Of a DNA stretch of 64,000 nucleotides, positions 17,393 through 26,607 are shown piece by piece. The notes under the pieces are model-generated. The model was not told where the DNA came from, did no database searches, and was given only the letters and a program-made list of their open reading frames with translations. The stretch comes from Lachnospiraceae bacterium (GTDB taxonomy: Bacteria; Bacillota; Clostridia; Lachnospirales; Lachnospiraceae), in assembly GCA_022510745.1 (NCBI GenBank), contig JAFLSY010000005.1:89427-153426 (forward strand). Reading direction: 5' to 3'. Position 1 is the first letter of the stretch. Each line of letters starts with the position of its first letter. The translations under genes were made by a program, and so were the position numbers.

Positions 17393-17479
17393 GGGTTTGT
17401 TGTTGTTTTCCTGATGACTTGGCATAATGCCGGTATTTCTCTAATATACTGTTATAAAGCATGGCAGGGGGATATTTTC

Positions 17480-17770
17480 ATGGAAGACTTAAATAATGTA
17501 AACAAGCGCGTACATAAAATAATGTTAACCAATCGCCGGACTTGTACCATTAACGGCGTAAATGATGTATTGTCCTTTGATATCCATGAGGTTCTGCTGG
17601 AAACCGAGCAGGGAATGCTGATGATCAAAGGGGATGAGCTGCATGTGAACCGCCTTTCCTTGGATAAGGGAGAGGTGGATGTGGACGGTAGGATCGACAG
17701 TCTGACTTATTCGGAAAATACGGGCTACGGCAAAAAGGGAGAATCTTTCCTGTCAAGGCTGCTCAAATAA
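17480..17770 (+). CDS. yabP: Sporulation protein YabP
   Basis: The 96-residue YabP family protein is required for spore formation together with YabQ. Features include MLTNRRTCTINGVNDVLSFD and EVLLETEQGMLMIKGDELHV, giving a small beta-rich domain. AGGGGGA (17466-17472) is 7 bases before the ATG. It lies 25 bp upstream of yabQ. Confidence 0.93.
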   Translation: MEDLNNVNKRVHKIMLTNRRTCTINGVNDVLSFDIHEVLLETEQGMLMIKGDELHVNRLSLDKGEVDVDGRIDSLTYSENTGYGKKGESFLSRLLK

Positions 17771-17795
17771 CAGCAGCCGCAGCCGGAGGCGTGAA

Positions 17796-18284
17796 ATGAG
17801 CAGTCCTGTTATCAGCGAAAACTTGATTTTGCTCTATTCCCTGGGTATGGGAATTTTTATAACTTTTGTATATGATATTTTACGGATTATCAGAAGGGTC
17901 TATGCGCATAACAATATTTTGATCTCTCTTGAGGACATCCTGTTTTGGGTCTTCAGTGCCATAGCAGTATTTTACCTGATGCATGCACAGAGCAATGGAA
18001 CCCTGCGATGGTTTGCCGTACTGGGAGCGCTGGTGGGGATGCTATTATACAAAAAGACCATCAGCCCCTTTTTTGTAAAATGGGTTTCTCTCGGTTTACA
18101 AAAGCTTTTTGCCTGGATAGGCAAGATTATACGTATTTTGTTAAGGCCATTCTGCTTTTTGGCAGGAAAAGGGAAGAAAGCGGCAGTTAAAACGGCAAAT
18201 AAAGGCAAAAAAACTGCATTTTTTGTGAAAAAGAAGTTGACGGACTCTTTAAAATTGCTTAAAATAATTTTATGTAAACGGTAA
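17796..18284 (+). CDS. yabQ: Sporulation membrane protein YabQ
   Basis: The 162-residue integral membrane protein is needed for the spore cortex. Three hydrophobic segments (about 10-30, 48-65, 70-88) include the family phrase GIFITFVYDILRIIRR. A basic Lys-rich tail (about 125-162) is cytoplasmic. The position between yabP and divIC matches the conserved cluster. Confidence 0.92.
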   Translation: MSSPVISENLILLYSLGMGIFITFVYDILRIIRRVYAHNNILISLEDILFWVFSAIAVFYLMHAQSNGTLRWFAVLGALVGMLLYKKTISPFFVKWVSLGLQKLFAWIGKIIRILLRPFCFLAGKGKKAAVKTANKGKKTAFFVKKKLTDSLKLLKIILCKR

Positions 18285-18315
18285 TTTTGTGATTTATTAT
18301 TTATAGGAGAGGTTT

Positions 18316-18636
18316 ATGGCAACAAACAGGAGGAGAAAAAAAGCTGTTTATCGGAAACGGCGTCAGAATCGATTCAGTATGTTTTTGGTTTCTCTGGTTG
18401 TGGTCATGATTTTGGTTGTGGTTGCAGTCAAGCGCATAGAAATAAGCGCCAAGATGGAATCAAATCAGGCGAAGATAGAGCAGCTGAACGGACAGATTGC
18501 CGATGAAGAAGCGAGAGCGGAAGAAATAGCGGAATATGAAAAATATACCCATACCAAGGCCTATGTGGAAGAAGTTGCTCATGACAAACTCGGTCTGGTA
18601 TACGAGGGTGAGATAATTTTCAGGGAAAATAAGTAA
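18316..18636 (+). CDS. divIC: Cell division protein DivIC/FtsB-like
   Basis: The 106-residue single-pass septum protein has a basic cytoplasmic N-terminus (RRRKKAVYRKRRQNR), a membrane helix at about 22-40, and an extracytoplasmic coiled coil at about 45-80. The C-terminal motif AHDKLGLVYEGEIIFRE is typical of DivIC. It works with FtsL and DivIB to bring in septal cell-wall synthesis. An AGGAGAGG site precedes the ATG. It is the last gene before a terminator. Confidence 0.92.
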   Translation: MATNRRRKKAVYRKRRQNRFSMFLVSLVVVMILVVVAVKRIEISAKMESNQAKIEQLNGQIADEEARAEEIAEYEKYTHTKAYVEEVAHDKLGLVYEGEIIFRENK

Positions 18637-18644
18637 ACTTGAGA

Positions 18645-18672
18645 ACAAGACGCCGGAAACGGCGTCTTTTGT
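18645..18672 (+). terminator. Terminator after divIC
   Basis: ACAAGACGCC, six-base loop, GGCGTCTTTTGT: a strong stem with a four-T tail. Its end touches a possible Spo0A box of the next promoter. Confidence 0.85.
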
Positions 18673-18734
18673 CGTAAGAAAATAGTTAAAATGCAGAAAG
18701 TTTGACAAAAAACAAAGCCCGGTTCCCCTATAAT
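18670..18734 (+). promoter_or_regulatory. Candidate Spo0A-activated promoter of spoIIE
   Basis: TTGACA (18702-18707) and TATAAT (18729-18734) are both perfect but separated by 21 bp, too far for unaided sigma-A. The same unusual 21-bp spacing is known for Bacillus spoIIE, where Spo0A-phosphate activates. Two boxes with 6/7 match to the Spo0A box are present: TGTCGTA (18670-18676), and TTTGACA (18701-18707, reverse orientation) overlapping the -35 box. Confidence 0.72.
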
Positions 18735-18795
18735 GGATAGGCGGCTCTATGTAGAGCTGTTAAAGCTGCCACAGCATGGAGGAAAGAGTGAGAGT

Positions 18796-19980
18796 ATGAA
18801 AAAATTATTGGGAGAACCGGAAACGGAACGCATATTTTTATTGTCGGAATACGGTCGGCAAAAGCTGTTGGCTTATGCGGATTCTTTTAAAGAACTTGCC
18901 CGGACGCTGGAACAGGAATTTGCTTGGGAGGATCAGGGCGGATCCAGAGAGGACAAGCTTTATGGCAGGGTGCAGTGGGAGAACCGCTGCCTGTTAGCAG
19001 AAAATTTAAATGAAATGGCCGGTGTCATGGCCCAGGTGGCGGGAGAGGTTTTTTCCTACAAGCCCTTTCCGGCAAAAAAGGCAAAGCAGATAGTACAGGC
19101 CATGCAGAGTGAAGGAATTTTGGTAAGTGATTTATACTATATAGAACAGAAGCCCGGAAGGACCAAGATCAGCCTCACCATGCGGACCGCACGTACGGCC
19201 GGCATGGGGGCTGACGAGGCGGCGGATATGCTTTCCGTACTGTTAGATCTGAGGCTGGCGCCGTCCATGAACTGTCCCTATATGATTGACAGCAGAGTAC
19301 GCAGCTTTACCTTCGTGGAGGAGGCCCGTTATGTCATGTTAACGGGAGCGGCAAAAGCCATTAAGGAAAATGAGAGTAAGTCGGGGGACAATTACAGTAT
19401 TCTGGAATCGGAAAAAGGAAGGATGATCCTGCTTTTGTCCGACGGCATGGGCTCCGGTGAAAAGGCCTGCGCGGATAGCGAGACCGTATTGGATTTAATG
19501 GAAAAGCTCATTGAAGCAGGGTATGGCCCTCACGCAGGGGCGGAGCTGATAAACAATGCCCTCCTGGCAGGAGGGGAGCAGAATATGTCCACGTTGGATA
19601 TTTGTGAGGTGGATCTGTACGACGGCACCTGCCGGTTCATTAAAGTAGGCGCGGCGGCCTCTTTTATCAAGAGGGGGCATATGGTGGAGCAGATTTCCTC
19701 CGGCAGCCTGCCTCTGGGCGCGCTGCGGGGCATAGATGAAAACGGCGTACGGCGCAGGCTGATGGATGGGGACTATGTGTTTCTCTTATCGGACGGAATT
19801 GTGGACGCACTGGAAAACTGCGATTATAAAGAGGAGCTTTGTGAAATTCTGGGCAATCTGGAGCAGGAGAGCCCCAGAGAACTAGCGGAGGCGCTTTTAC
19901 AGATCGTGCTGCGGAAAACCGGAGGGCATATTCGGGACGATATGACCATAGTGGTATTTGGGCTCTGGGAAAATGTATAG
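18796..19980 (+). CDS. spoIIE: SpoIIE family protein phosphatase lacking the membrane region
   Basis: The 394-residue protein is a sporulation PP2C-type phosphatase that activates sigma-F by dephosphorylating SpoIIAA. The first 160 residues resemble the central region of SpoIIE (DSFKELARTLEQEF, ENRCLLAENLNEMAGVMAQVAGEV). The PPM domain has the metal-binding motifs LLLSDGMGSGEKA and VFLLSDGIVDALE, and ends with HIRDDMTIVVFG. The ten-helix N-terminal membrane region of Bacillus SpoIIE is absent, and the frame does not extend far enough upstream to hold it. The ATG at 18796 avoids starting inside the promoter; GGAGG (18778-18782) is 13 bases away, rather long. tilS follows. Confidence 0.85.
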   Translation: MKKLLGEPETERIFLLSEYGRQKLLAYADSFKELARTLEQEFAWEDQGGSREDKLYGRVQWENRCLLAENLNEMAGVMAQVAGEVFSYKPFPAKKAKQIVQAMQSEGILVSDLYYIEQKPGRTKISLTMRTARTAGMGADEAADMLSVLLDLRLAPSMNCPYMIDSRVRSFTFVEEARYVMLTGAAKAIKENESKSGDNYSILESEKGRMILLLSDGMGSGEKACADSETVLDLMEKLIEAGYGPHAGAELINNALLAGGEQNMSTLDICEVDLYDGTCRFIKVGAAASFIKRGHMVEQISSGSLPLGALRGIDENGVRRRLMDGDYVFLLSDGIVDALENCDYKEELCEILGNLEQESPRELAEALLQIVLRKTGGHIRDDMTIVVFGLWENV

Positions 19981-20025
19981 GAGTTCTAACTTGCATTTTT
20001 GCTTTAAAGCAACTATTATTATGGT

Positions 20026-21459
20026 ATGTTAAGGAAAATCAGCGCCTATGTGGAAAAATATCATATGCTGCAGACGGGGGATACCGTGGTGGCGGGCGTA
20101 TCGGGAGGAGCCGACTCGGTATGCCTCCTTTTTATGCTGCATGCGCTGCAAAAGGAAATCCCGTTTACGCTTTATGCGGTGCATATCAATCACGGAATCC
20201 GCAAGGAAGCAGGGGAGGATGCGTCTTTTGTAGAAGCGCTGTGTAAAAGACTGGGTGTTGCATTTTTTCTGGTGGAAGAGAATGTGGCCGCCATAGCAAA
20301 GGCGCAAAGCTGTTCCGCCGAGGAGGCAGGCCGACAGGTGCGTTACGCGGCCTTTAGGCGGATTTTGTGCAGTGAGGGCGCGGCAGGCAAAGAAAGACTG
20401 CGGATTGCCGTAGCCCATAACATGAACGATAGGGCGGAAACCATGCTGTTTAACCTGTTCAGAGGCAGCGGACTGCAGGGTCTTCGCAGTATTCAGCCCA
20501 TCCGCAGGGCGGAGGGAGAGCCGGATATCATTCGACCGCTTTTAGGGGTCACCCGCAGGGAAATAGAGGAATATCTTACCAATATTGGGGAAAAATGGTG
20601 TATAGACCGCACCAATGAAGAGGATACTTATACAAGAAACCGCATCCGGCATCATATTCTGCCCTATGCGGAGGAGGCGGTTGCCGGCGGCGCTGTAGCA
20701 AATATGAGCAGAGCAGCGGATATTTTAACGGAAACGGCGGATTTTGTGAGTCAGGAAACCTGGCAGGTCTATAGGGATTGTGTGATGAAAGAATCAGAGG
20801 AAGAGATAGTGGTTTCCGTAGAGGCGGTTTTAAATCGGCATATCTTCCTTAGAAAGCAGCTGCTCCTCACCTGCCTGGAACGGTTAATTCCCTCCCGAAA
20901 AGATATTACCGGCGGACACGTGGAAGCGGTGCTCAGCCTGTTTGCGGAAGAAGGGAACAGGGAAGTCCATCTTCCCGGCCATCTGGTTATCCGGCGGCAG
21001 TATGATGCGGTATATTTTGTAAGGGACAGGGCGGAGTCTGAAAAAAAGGTCTCCCGGGAAGAAACGGCGCTGCCGGTATTAAAGGTAGGTGAAAGGGCGG
21101 AAATTCTGCTTTCCGATACAAAAATCTTGGAATGTAAGGTCTTTTTTTCTGAAAAAACGATAAATATTCCACAAAATCAGTATACGAAATGGTTCGATTA
21201 TGATAAAATAAAAAAACCGTTGGTGGTGAGAACCAGAAGAACAGGGGACTATCTTACGATCAATGAGGCCGGCTGCAGAAAGTCCGTGCAGGACTATATG
21301 GTGAATGAAAAAATACCCGCGCAAGAGAGGGACAGTATTTACCTTATAGCCGAGGATTCCCATATTCTCTGGATATTGGGGCATCGTATCAGCAGTCATT
21401 ACAAAATAAGTGAACACACAAAACGTATCTTACAGATACAATTAAGAGGAGGACAGTAG
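20026..21459 (+). CDS. tilS: tRNA(Ile)-lysidine synthase
   Basis: The 477-residue ATP-dependent enzyme converts the wobble C of the CAU-anticodon tRNA-Ile to lysidine. The PP-loop VAGVSGGADSVCLL is at residues 22-35 (Ser26 to Ser31 core), with HINHGIR, AHNMNDRAETMLFNLFRGSGLQGL and DRTNEEDTYTRNRIRH further on. The C-terminal TilS domain contains RTRRTGDY. No clear ribosome site is seen before the ATG. The gene directly abuts hpt, as in many Firmicutes. Confidence 0.96.
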   Translation: MLRKISAYVEKYHMLQTGDTVVAGVSGGADSVCLLFMLHALQKEIPFTLYAVHINHGIRKEAGEDASFVEALCKRLGVAFFLVEENVAAIAKAQSCSAEEAGRQVRYAAFRRILCSEGAAGKERLRIAVAHNMNDRAETMLFNLFRGSGLQGLRSIQPIRRAEGEPDIIRPLLGVTRREIEEYLTNIGEKWCIDRTNEEDTYTRNRIRHHILPYAEEAVAGGAVANMSRAADILTETADFVSQETWQVYRDCVMKESEEEIVVSVEAVLNRHIFLRKQLLLTCLERLIPSRKDITGGHVEAVLSLFAEEGNREVHLPGHLVIRRQYDAVYFVRDRAESEKKVSREETALPVLKVGERAEILLSDTKILECKVFFSEKTINIPQNQYTKWFDYDKIKKPLVVRTRRTGDYLTINEAGCRKSVQDYMVNEKIPAQERDSIYLIAEDSHILWILGHRISSHYKISEHTKRILQIQLRGGQ

Positions 21460-21987
21460 ATGTCGGAGCACATAAGAGTTTTGCTGACGGAAGAGGAAGT
21501 AGATGACAGAATACAGGCCATTGGAGAACAGGTAAGCAGGGATTATGCGGGTAAACAAGTACATCTGGTATGCGTCCTCAAAGGGGGCAGCTTTTTTATG
21601 TGTGAACTTGCCAAACGCATTACCGTTCCCGTATCTTTAGATTTTATGGCGGTATCCAGCTATGGCGCGACTACAAAATCCAGCGGTGTGGTGAAGATCG
21701 TGAAGGATCTGGATGAGACCATCAAGGGCAAGGATGTACTGGTGGTGGAAGATATTGTGGATTCGGGCCGTACCTTAAGCTATCTGTTAGAGATGTTAAA
21801 GAGCAGAGAGCCGGCCAGTCTGCGGCTGTGTACACTTTTAGACAAACCGGACAGACGCGTGGTTCCGGTTGATGTGGATTATACAGGCTTTCAGATTCCC
21901 GATGAATTTGTGGTGGGCTACGGTCTGGACTACGCTCAGAGGTACCGGAATCTTCCCTATATCGGGGTAGTGGAGTTTGATGATTAA
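21460..21987 (+). CDS. hpt: Hypoxanthine phosphoribosyltransferase
   Basis: The 175-residue purine salvage enzyme makes IMP or GMP from the base and PRPP. The PRPP-binding motif is [14 protein letters not shown] (about 89-102). [23 protein letters not shown] and the [25 protein letters not shown] C-terminus complete the family pattern. The ATG follows the tilS stop codon without a gap, with AGAGGAGG inside the end of tilS. The tilS-hpt-ftsH order is conserved in Firmicutes. Confidence 0.97.
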   Translation: MSEHIRVLLTEEEVDDRIQAIGEQVSRDYAGKQVHLVCVLKGGSFFMCELAKRITVPVSLDFMAVSSYGATTKSSGVVKIVKDLDETIKGKDVLVVEDIVDSGRTLSYLLEMLKSREPASLRLCTLLDKPDRRVVPVDVDYTGFQIPDEFVVGYGLDYAQRYRNLPYIGVVEFDD

Positions 21988-22001
21988 GCGGAGGAAAAGT
22001 T

Positions 22002-23801
22002 TTGAAACAAAAAGGTATCAATCAATATCTTGTTATTATAATCGTGTTGCTTTTGGGTCTTATTCTGCTCAATACCTTTCAAAACAGAGAGGATGATTAC
22101 ACCAGAGCAGGCTTGATTCAGGATATGGAGGCCGGCAGGGTTCGGGAGGTCTTAATTCATCCTAACGGAGAAGCACCGACCGGTTATCTGGAAATCACTT
22201 TTACGACGGGCGAAGAGAAAACGCTGTACGCCACCGATATTACGGAACTGGAAGCCTTGGTGAGAGCGCATGGCATAGAGCCTCAGGTGCTGGACATTCA
22301 GCGTGAAAACTGGTTCCTTACCGATATGCTGCCCATTCTGGTGGTGGTAATTGCCGGTGTCTTTATCTTTGTGATGATGAGCGCACAGAGCAGCAACGGC
22401 GGCGGAAATAGCAAGATGATGAATTTCGGTAAGAGCCGGGCCCGCTTGTCCATGGGAGAGGGGCGGATCACCTTAAAAGATGTTGCCGGTTTGCAGGAAG
22501 AAAAAGAGGAACTGGAGGAAATCATAGATTTTTTAAAGGATCCGGGGAAATTTACCAGAGTAGGAGCACGTATTCCCAAAGGCGTTTTGCTGGAGGGTCC
22601 TCCCGGTACTGGTAAAACCCTGCTGGCCAAAGCGGTTGCTGGAGAGGCAAACGTGCCTTTCTTCAGTATTTCCGGTTCTGACTTTGTGGAAATGTTCGTG
22701 GGCGTGGGTGCTTCACGTGTGAGAGATTTGTTTTTGGATGCAAAGAAGCATGCTCCCTGCATTGTCTTTATCGATGAAATCGATGCAGTGGCAAGGCGCC
22801 GCGGAACCGGTATGGGCGGCGGACATGATGAGAGGGAGCAGACCTTAAATCAGCTGCTGGTAGAAATGGACGGTTTTGGCGTCAATGAAGGTATTATTGT
22901 CATGGCGGCAACCAACCGTGTAGATATTCTGGACCCGGCAATCTTACGTCCCGGCCGGTTTGACAGAAAGATAGCTGTAAATACACCGGATGTGGGCGGC
23001 AGAGAAGAAATCCTGAAGGTGCATGCCAAGAACAAGCCCCTTGGCGATGATGTGAATCTGCGGCAGATCGCACAGACTACAGCGGGCTTTACGGGTGCGG
23101 ATTTAGAGAATCTCTTAAATGAAGCAGCCATCAATGCGGCAAAGGACGGACGTGCGTATGTGGAACAGGAGGACATCAAAAAGTCCTTTGTAAAAGTGGG
23201 TATCGGCACGGAGAAGAAGAGCCGCATTATTTCCGATGAAGAGAAAAAGATCACTGCCTATCACGAAGCCGGGCATGCCATACTGTTCCATGTGCTGCCG
23301 AATGTAGGTCCCGTTTATACGGTGTCCATTATTCCCACAGGCTCCGGTGCGGCCGGTTATACCATGCCCCTGCCGGAAAAGGATGAGATGTTCTTGACCA
23401 AAGGCAAGATGAAGCAGGATATTATGGTATCATTAGGCGGCCGCATTGCAGAGGAGATTATTTTTGACGATATTACTACCGGCGCTTCCAGCGATATCAA
23501 AAAAGCTACCAAGGTGGCCCGTAAGATGGTAACTCGCTTCGGTATGTCCGAGAATATCGGAGTGATCAACTATGACGACGATGGCGACGAGGTATTTATC
23601 GGCCGGGATTTGGCTCATCCCCGTTCTCACAGTGAAGCTGTGGCAGGAGAAATCGATAAAGAAGTCAAGTCCATTATTGATGAATGCTATACCAAAGCAA
23701 AAGAAATTATTCTGGAAAATGAGGGAGTGCTCCATAAAGCGGCCGCATTGCTTTTACAGAAAGAAAAGATTACGGGAGAAGAATTTGCGGCATTATTTTA
23801 A
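22002..23801 (+). CDS. ftsH: ATP-dependent zinc metalloprotease FtsH
   Basis: The 599-residue membrane-bound AAA protease acts in membrane-protein quality control. Two helices (about 8-24 and 105-125) flank a short outer domain. Walker A GPPGTGKT is at 199-206, Walker B is [10 protein letters not shown], the second region of homology is [20 protein letters not shown], and the zinc site HEAGH is at 421-425. The start is TTG at 22002, 7 bases after GGAGG (21990-21994), which may limit translation. It is the third gene after tilS and hpt. Confidence 0.97.
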   Translation: MKQKGINQYLVIIIVLLLGLILLNTFQNREDDYTRAGLIQDMEAGRVREVLIHPNGEAPTGYLEITFTTGEEKTLYATDITELEALVRAHGIEPQVLDIQRENWFLTDMLPILVVVIAGVFIFVMMSAQSSNGGGNSKMMNFGKSRARLSMGEGRITLKDVAGLQEEKEELEEIIDFLKDPGKFTRVGARIPKGVLLEGPPGTGKTLLAKAVAGEANVPFFSISGSDFVEMFVGVGASRVRDLFLDAKKHAPCIVFIDEIDAVARRRGTGMGGGHDEREQTLNQLLVEMDGFGVNEGIIVMAATNRVDILDPAILRPGRFDRKIAVNTPDVGGREEILKVHAKNKPLGDDVNLRQIAQTTAGFTGADLENLLNEAAINAAKDGRAYVEQEDIKKSFVKVGIGTEKKSRIISDEEKKITAYHEAGHAILFHVLPNVGPVYTVSIIPTGSGAAGYTMPLPEKDEMFLTKGKMKQDIMVSLGGRIAEEIIFDDITTGASSDIKKATKVARKMVTRFGMSENIGVINYDDDGDEVFIGRDLAHPRSHSEAVAGEIDKEVKSIIDECYTKAKEIILENEGVLHKAAALLLQKEKITGEEFAALF

Positions 23802-23876
23802 AAGCATCAAAACATTGTGCATATTTACCAAAAACAGAATATTGTTTTTGTAATATTTGTGAATTTTGAGACTGGA

Positions 23877-23904
23877 TTTACAGGGGTGGCTATGCTATTA
23901 TAAT
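23877..23904 (+). promoter_or_regulatory. Candidate promoter inside the ftsH downstream gap
   Basis: TTTACA (23877-23882), 16-bp spacer, TATAAT (23899-23904). No gene starts soon after it; the only element before the next terminator is the putative short transcript below. Confidence 0.5.
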
Positions 23905-23910
23905 ACTCGT

Positions 23911-23999
23911 AACCCCCCAATACATTATAGTTTTTTGCTATACCCCATAAGAAAGAAATACCTTCTCTAAAAAGGACAGCCGAACAGCTGTCTTTTTTA
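23911..23999 (+). ncRNA. Possible small RNA of about 90 nt
   Basis: This stretch lies between a candidate promoter and an intrinsic terminator, with no ribosome site or open frame. It begins with a C-rich run (CCCCCC near 23913) and contains TATAG/CTATA half-sites around 23928-23942. No known RNA family is recognised. It may be only the 3' untranslated region of ftsH. Confidence 0.3.
23969..23999 (+). terminator. Terminator in the ftsH-amylase gap
   Basis: AAAG-GACAGC, six-base loop, GCTGTCTTTTTT, with one unpaired G on the left side. It ends either the ftsH message or the putative small RNA. Confidence 0.8.
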
Positions 24000-24094
24000 C
24001 TATTCATTTTTAGCTTTTTTGTCAGTATAACTTGCGTGAGCGGTTTGAATATTATAAAATAGAGTTATTACAACGGATATAAAGGTAGAGAATC

Positions 24095-26239
24095 ATGGAC
24101 TTCAATTTTTTGAAAAATGCGGAACAAAATCAGATGTATATTGCTTCCATGCGTCCTGTACTGAATAGAAGAGCGCTGTTCAGCGACACAACAGAGGATT
24201 ATGTTACGCCGGCAGAACCTAATCCATATGAAGAAATCACCATACGATTCAGGACTGCCATAAATAATATCGACAGAGTTTTTTTGATCTGCGGCGAGGA
24301 ACGTCTGTTGATGCTTAAAGAGAGCTCGGATGAATTTTTCGATTATTATTCCATTAAACATCAGTTGGACAATGTGAAAATTTCCTACCATTTCGAAGTC
24401 AACGTAGGTAAGGTCAAAGGCTTTTTTGATACCAGAGGATTGAATCAGGAAGCCGATCCTTACTATGATTTTGTGGTGATTCCCGGCTTTAAGACACCGG
24501 CCTGGGCAAAGGGTGCGGTGATGTATCAGATTTATGTGGACCGCTTCTTTAACGGGGATAAGTCCAATGATGTGGAGAGCAACGAATACTGTTATATACA
24601 CGAGAATGTATCCCATGTGGAGGATTGGGACAAATATCCGGCAGCTATGGGCGTCAGGGAGTTTTACGGCGGCGATCTGCAGGGTGTGTTGGATAAAATG
24701 GATTATCTGGAGGATCTGGGTATTGAGGTGATCTACTTTAATCCCCTGTTTGTTTCTCCCTCCAATCATAAATATGATATTCAGGACTACGATTATATCG
24801 ATCCCCATATCGGCAAAATCGTGGACGAGAGAGGGGAGCTTTTACAGAACGGGCAGAAAGAAAACCGATATGCAACCAAGTATATCAATCGTGTAACCAA
24901 TAAGGCCAATCTGGAAGCTGCCAATGCTCTTTTTGCCAAGGTGGTGGAAGAGGCTCACAAGCGGGGAATGAAGGTGATTTTGGACGGTGTGTTCAATCAC
25001 TGCGGTTCTTTTAATAAATGGATGGACAGGGAGCGTATCTATGAAAATGCCGAGGGCTATGAGAAGGGAGCGTTCATTTCCCAGAACAGCCCTTACCGCA
25101 GTTATTTCCTGTTCCATGACGGAAACCGCTGGCCTTACAATCCTACTTATGACGGCTGGTGGGGACACGATACCCTGCCAAAATTAAATTATGAAGGATC
25201 AAAAGACCTGTTTGACTATGTTATGCATATTGCGAGAAAATGGGTTTCTCCGCCGTATAATGTGGACGGCTGGAGATTGGACGTGGCAGCGGATTTAGGA
25301 TTTTCTCCGGAGTACAATCATTTCTTCTGGAAGGAATTTAGAAAGGCGGTCAAGCAGGCCAATCCTGAGGCCATCATACTGGCGGAGCATTACGGCGATA
25401 CCAGAGCGTGGCTGCAGGGCAAGGAATGGGATTCCGTCATGAACTATGATGCCTTTATGGAACCGGTGACATGGTTTCTGACCGGTATGGAAAAGCACAG
25501 CGATGACTTCAGAGGGGATCTTTTAGGCAATGCGGAGAGTTTTTGGGGTGCCATGCTCCATCACGGCGCCAGTTTCTCCATGCCCAGCCTGCAGATAGCC
25601 ATGAATCAGCTCTCCAACCATGATCATTCCCGTTTTATGACCCGAACCAGCCATAAGGTAGGGCGTACCAACACGATGGGCCCTCAGGCTGCAAACGAGG
25701 GGAACAACCCTGCGGTATTCAGGGAGGGCGTGGTCATCCAGATGACCTGGCCGGGTGCTCCGGCGGTCTATTACGGAGACGAGGCCGGAGTCTGCGGCTT
25801 TACCGATCCGGATAATAGAAGAACCTATCCGTGGGGGCATGAGGACAAGGAGTTGATTGCTTTCCACAAAGAGATTATCCGCATCCACAAGGAATGTCCG
25901 GAGCTGCGTACAGGATCCTTAAAGAGTCTGGATAAGGATTATAATTTCTTGGCATACGGAAGATTTAATCGAAAATACAGCACCGTCGTATTGATCAACA
26001 ACAACGATTATGAGGTAGAAAAAAAGGTGAGTGTATGGGAAACCGGCGTGCCCAAGGAATCCGTTCTTACCAAAATTTTTGAGTCCAATGATTCCGGTTA
26101 TAATACAAATCAGGAAGGAATTCCTGTGCTTTCCGGTAAAATTACCATTAAGCTGCCCCGGTTTTCTGCAACTGTACTGCGCTATGAGAAGCCGAAGGGG
26201 GAAAACATGGCAGCAGGGGATGCCGGAGTGGAAGAATAG
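24095..26239 (+). CDS. GH13 alpha-amylase family glycosidase (neopullulanase/cyclomaltodextrinase-like)
   Basis: The 714-residue protein has no signal peptide, so it is probably cytoplasmic and acts on imported maltodextrins or cyclodextrins. An N-terminal beta domain (about 1-130) is followed by the TIM barrel from KGAVMYQIYVDRFFNGD (about 145). Catalytic residues are Asp396 in GWRLDVAADLG, Glu431 in LAEHYGD and Asp510 in SNHDHSRF. The N-terminal domain and the barrel phrase VIYFNPLFVSPSNHKYDIQDY suggest the GH13_20 type. A C-terminal beta sandwich ends at about 705. The gene is monocistronic; the tRNA promoter follows directly. Exact substrate specificity cannot be assigned. Confidence 0.9.
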   Translation: MDFNFLKNAEQNQMYIASMRPVLNRRALFSDTTEDYVTPAEPNPYEEITIRFRTAINNIDRVFLICGEERLLMLKESSDEFFDYYSIKHQLDNVKISYHFEVNVGKVKGFFDTRGLNQEADPYYDFVVIPGFKTPAWAKGAVMYQIYVDRFFNGDKSNDVESNEYCYIHENVSHVEDWDKYPAAMGVREFYGGDLQGVLDKMDYLEDLGIEVIYFNPLFVSPSNHKYDIQDYDYIDPHIGKIVDERGELLQNGQKENRYATKYINRVTNKANLEAANALFAKVVEEAHKRGMKVILDGVFNHCGSFNKWMDRERIYENAEGYEKGAFISQNSPYRSYFLFHDGNRWPYNPTYDGWWGHDTLPKLNYEGSKDLFDYVMHIARKWVSPPYNVDGWRLDVAADLGFSPEYNHFFWKEFRKAVKQANPEAIILAEHYGDTRAWLQGKEWDSVMNYDAFMEPVTWFLTGMEKHSDDFRGDLLGNAESFWGAMLHHGASFSMPSLQIAMNQLSNHDHSRFMTRTSHKVGRTNTMGPQAANEGNNPAVFREGVVIQMTWPGAPAVYYGDEAGVCGFTDPDNRRTYPWGHEDKELIAFHKEIIRIHKECPELRTGSLKSLDKDYNFLAYGRFNRKYSTVVLINNNDYEVEKKVSVWETGVPKESVLTKIFESNDSGYNTNQEGIPVLSGKITIKLPRFSATVLRYEKPKGENMAAGDAGVEE

Positions 26240-26261
26240 GGTCGATGCTAAGAGAAAAATC

Positions 26262-26290
26262 TTGCATTTTACAGTAAGCTATGCTACAAT
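26262..26290 (+). promoter_or_regulatory. Promoter of the tRNA-Tyr/tRNA-Leu unit
   Basis: TTGCAT (26262-26267), 17-bp spacer, TACAAT (26285-26290), 25 bp before tRNA-Tyr. Confidence 0.75.
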
Positions 26291-26315
26291 TTGACATTGT
26301 CAGGGCAACCTGTAT

Positions 26316-26397
26316 GGATGGATTCCCGAGTGGCCAAAGGGGACAGACTGTAAATCTGCTGCAAATTGCTTCGGTGGTTCGAATCCACCTCCATCCA
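26316..26397 (+). tRNA. tRNA-Tyr (anticodon GTA)
   Basis: An 82-nt class II tRNA. The acceptor GGATGGA pairs with TCCATCC, the anticodon stem CAGA/TCTG has loop CTGTAAA (anticodon GTA), there is a long variable arm, and the T arm is GGTGGTTCGAATCCACC. The CCA end is not encoded. It reads TAC and TAT. Confidence 0.96.
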
Positions 26398-26400
26398 TCC

Positions 26401-26484
26401 GCTGGTGTGGCGGAATAGGCAGACGCAAGGGACTTAAAATCCCTCGGTGGCAACACCGTGCCGGTTCAAGTCCGGCCACCAGCA
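26401..26484 (+). tRNA. tRNA-Leu (anticodon TAA)
   Basis: An 84-nt class II tRNA starting 3 bases after tRNA-Tyr. The acceptor GCTGGTG pairs with CACCAGC, the anticodon stem GGGA/TCCC has loop CTTAAAA (anticodon TAA), the variable arm is CGGTGGCAACACCG, and the T arm is GCCGGTTCAAGTCCGGC. The CCA end is not encoded. It reads TTA and TTG. Confidence 0.96.
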
Positions 26485-26491
26485 CTATCTT

Positions 26492-26535
26492 AAAGAGCCT
26501 GAAATGCTGTATTTATCAGTGTTTCGGGCTTTTTC
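26492..26535 (+). terminator. Terminator after tRNA-Leu
   Basis: AGCCTGAAA pairs with TTTCGGGCT (one G-T pair) around an inner CTG/CAG pair, followed by five T. Confidence 0.8.
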
Positions 26536-26607
26536 ATTACACACAAATTTTGTTTGTAATTGTTTGTAATACGGAAGTAGTATTTCTGAAAACAGGGAGA
26601 GCACCAT

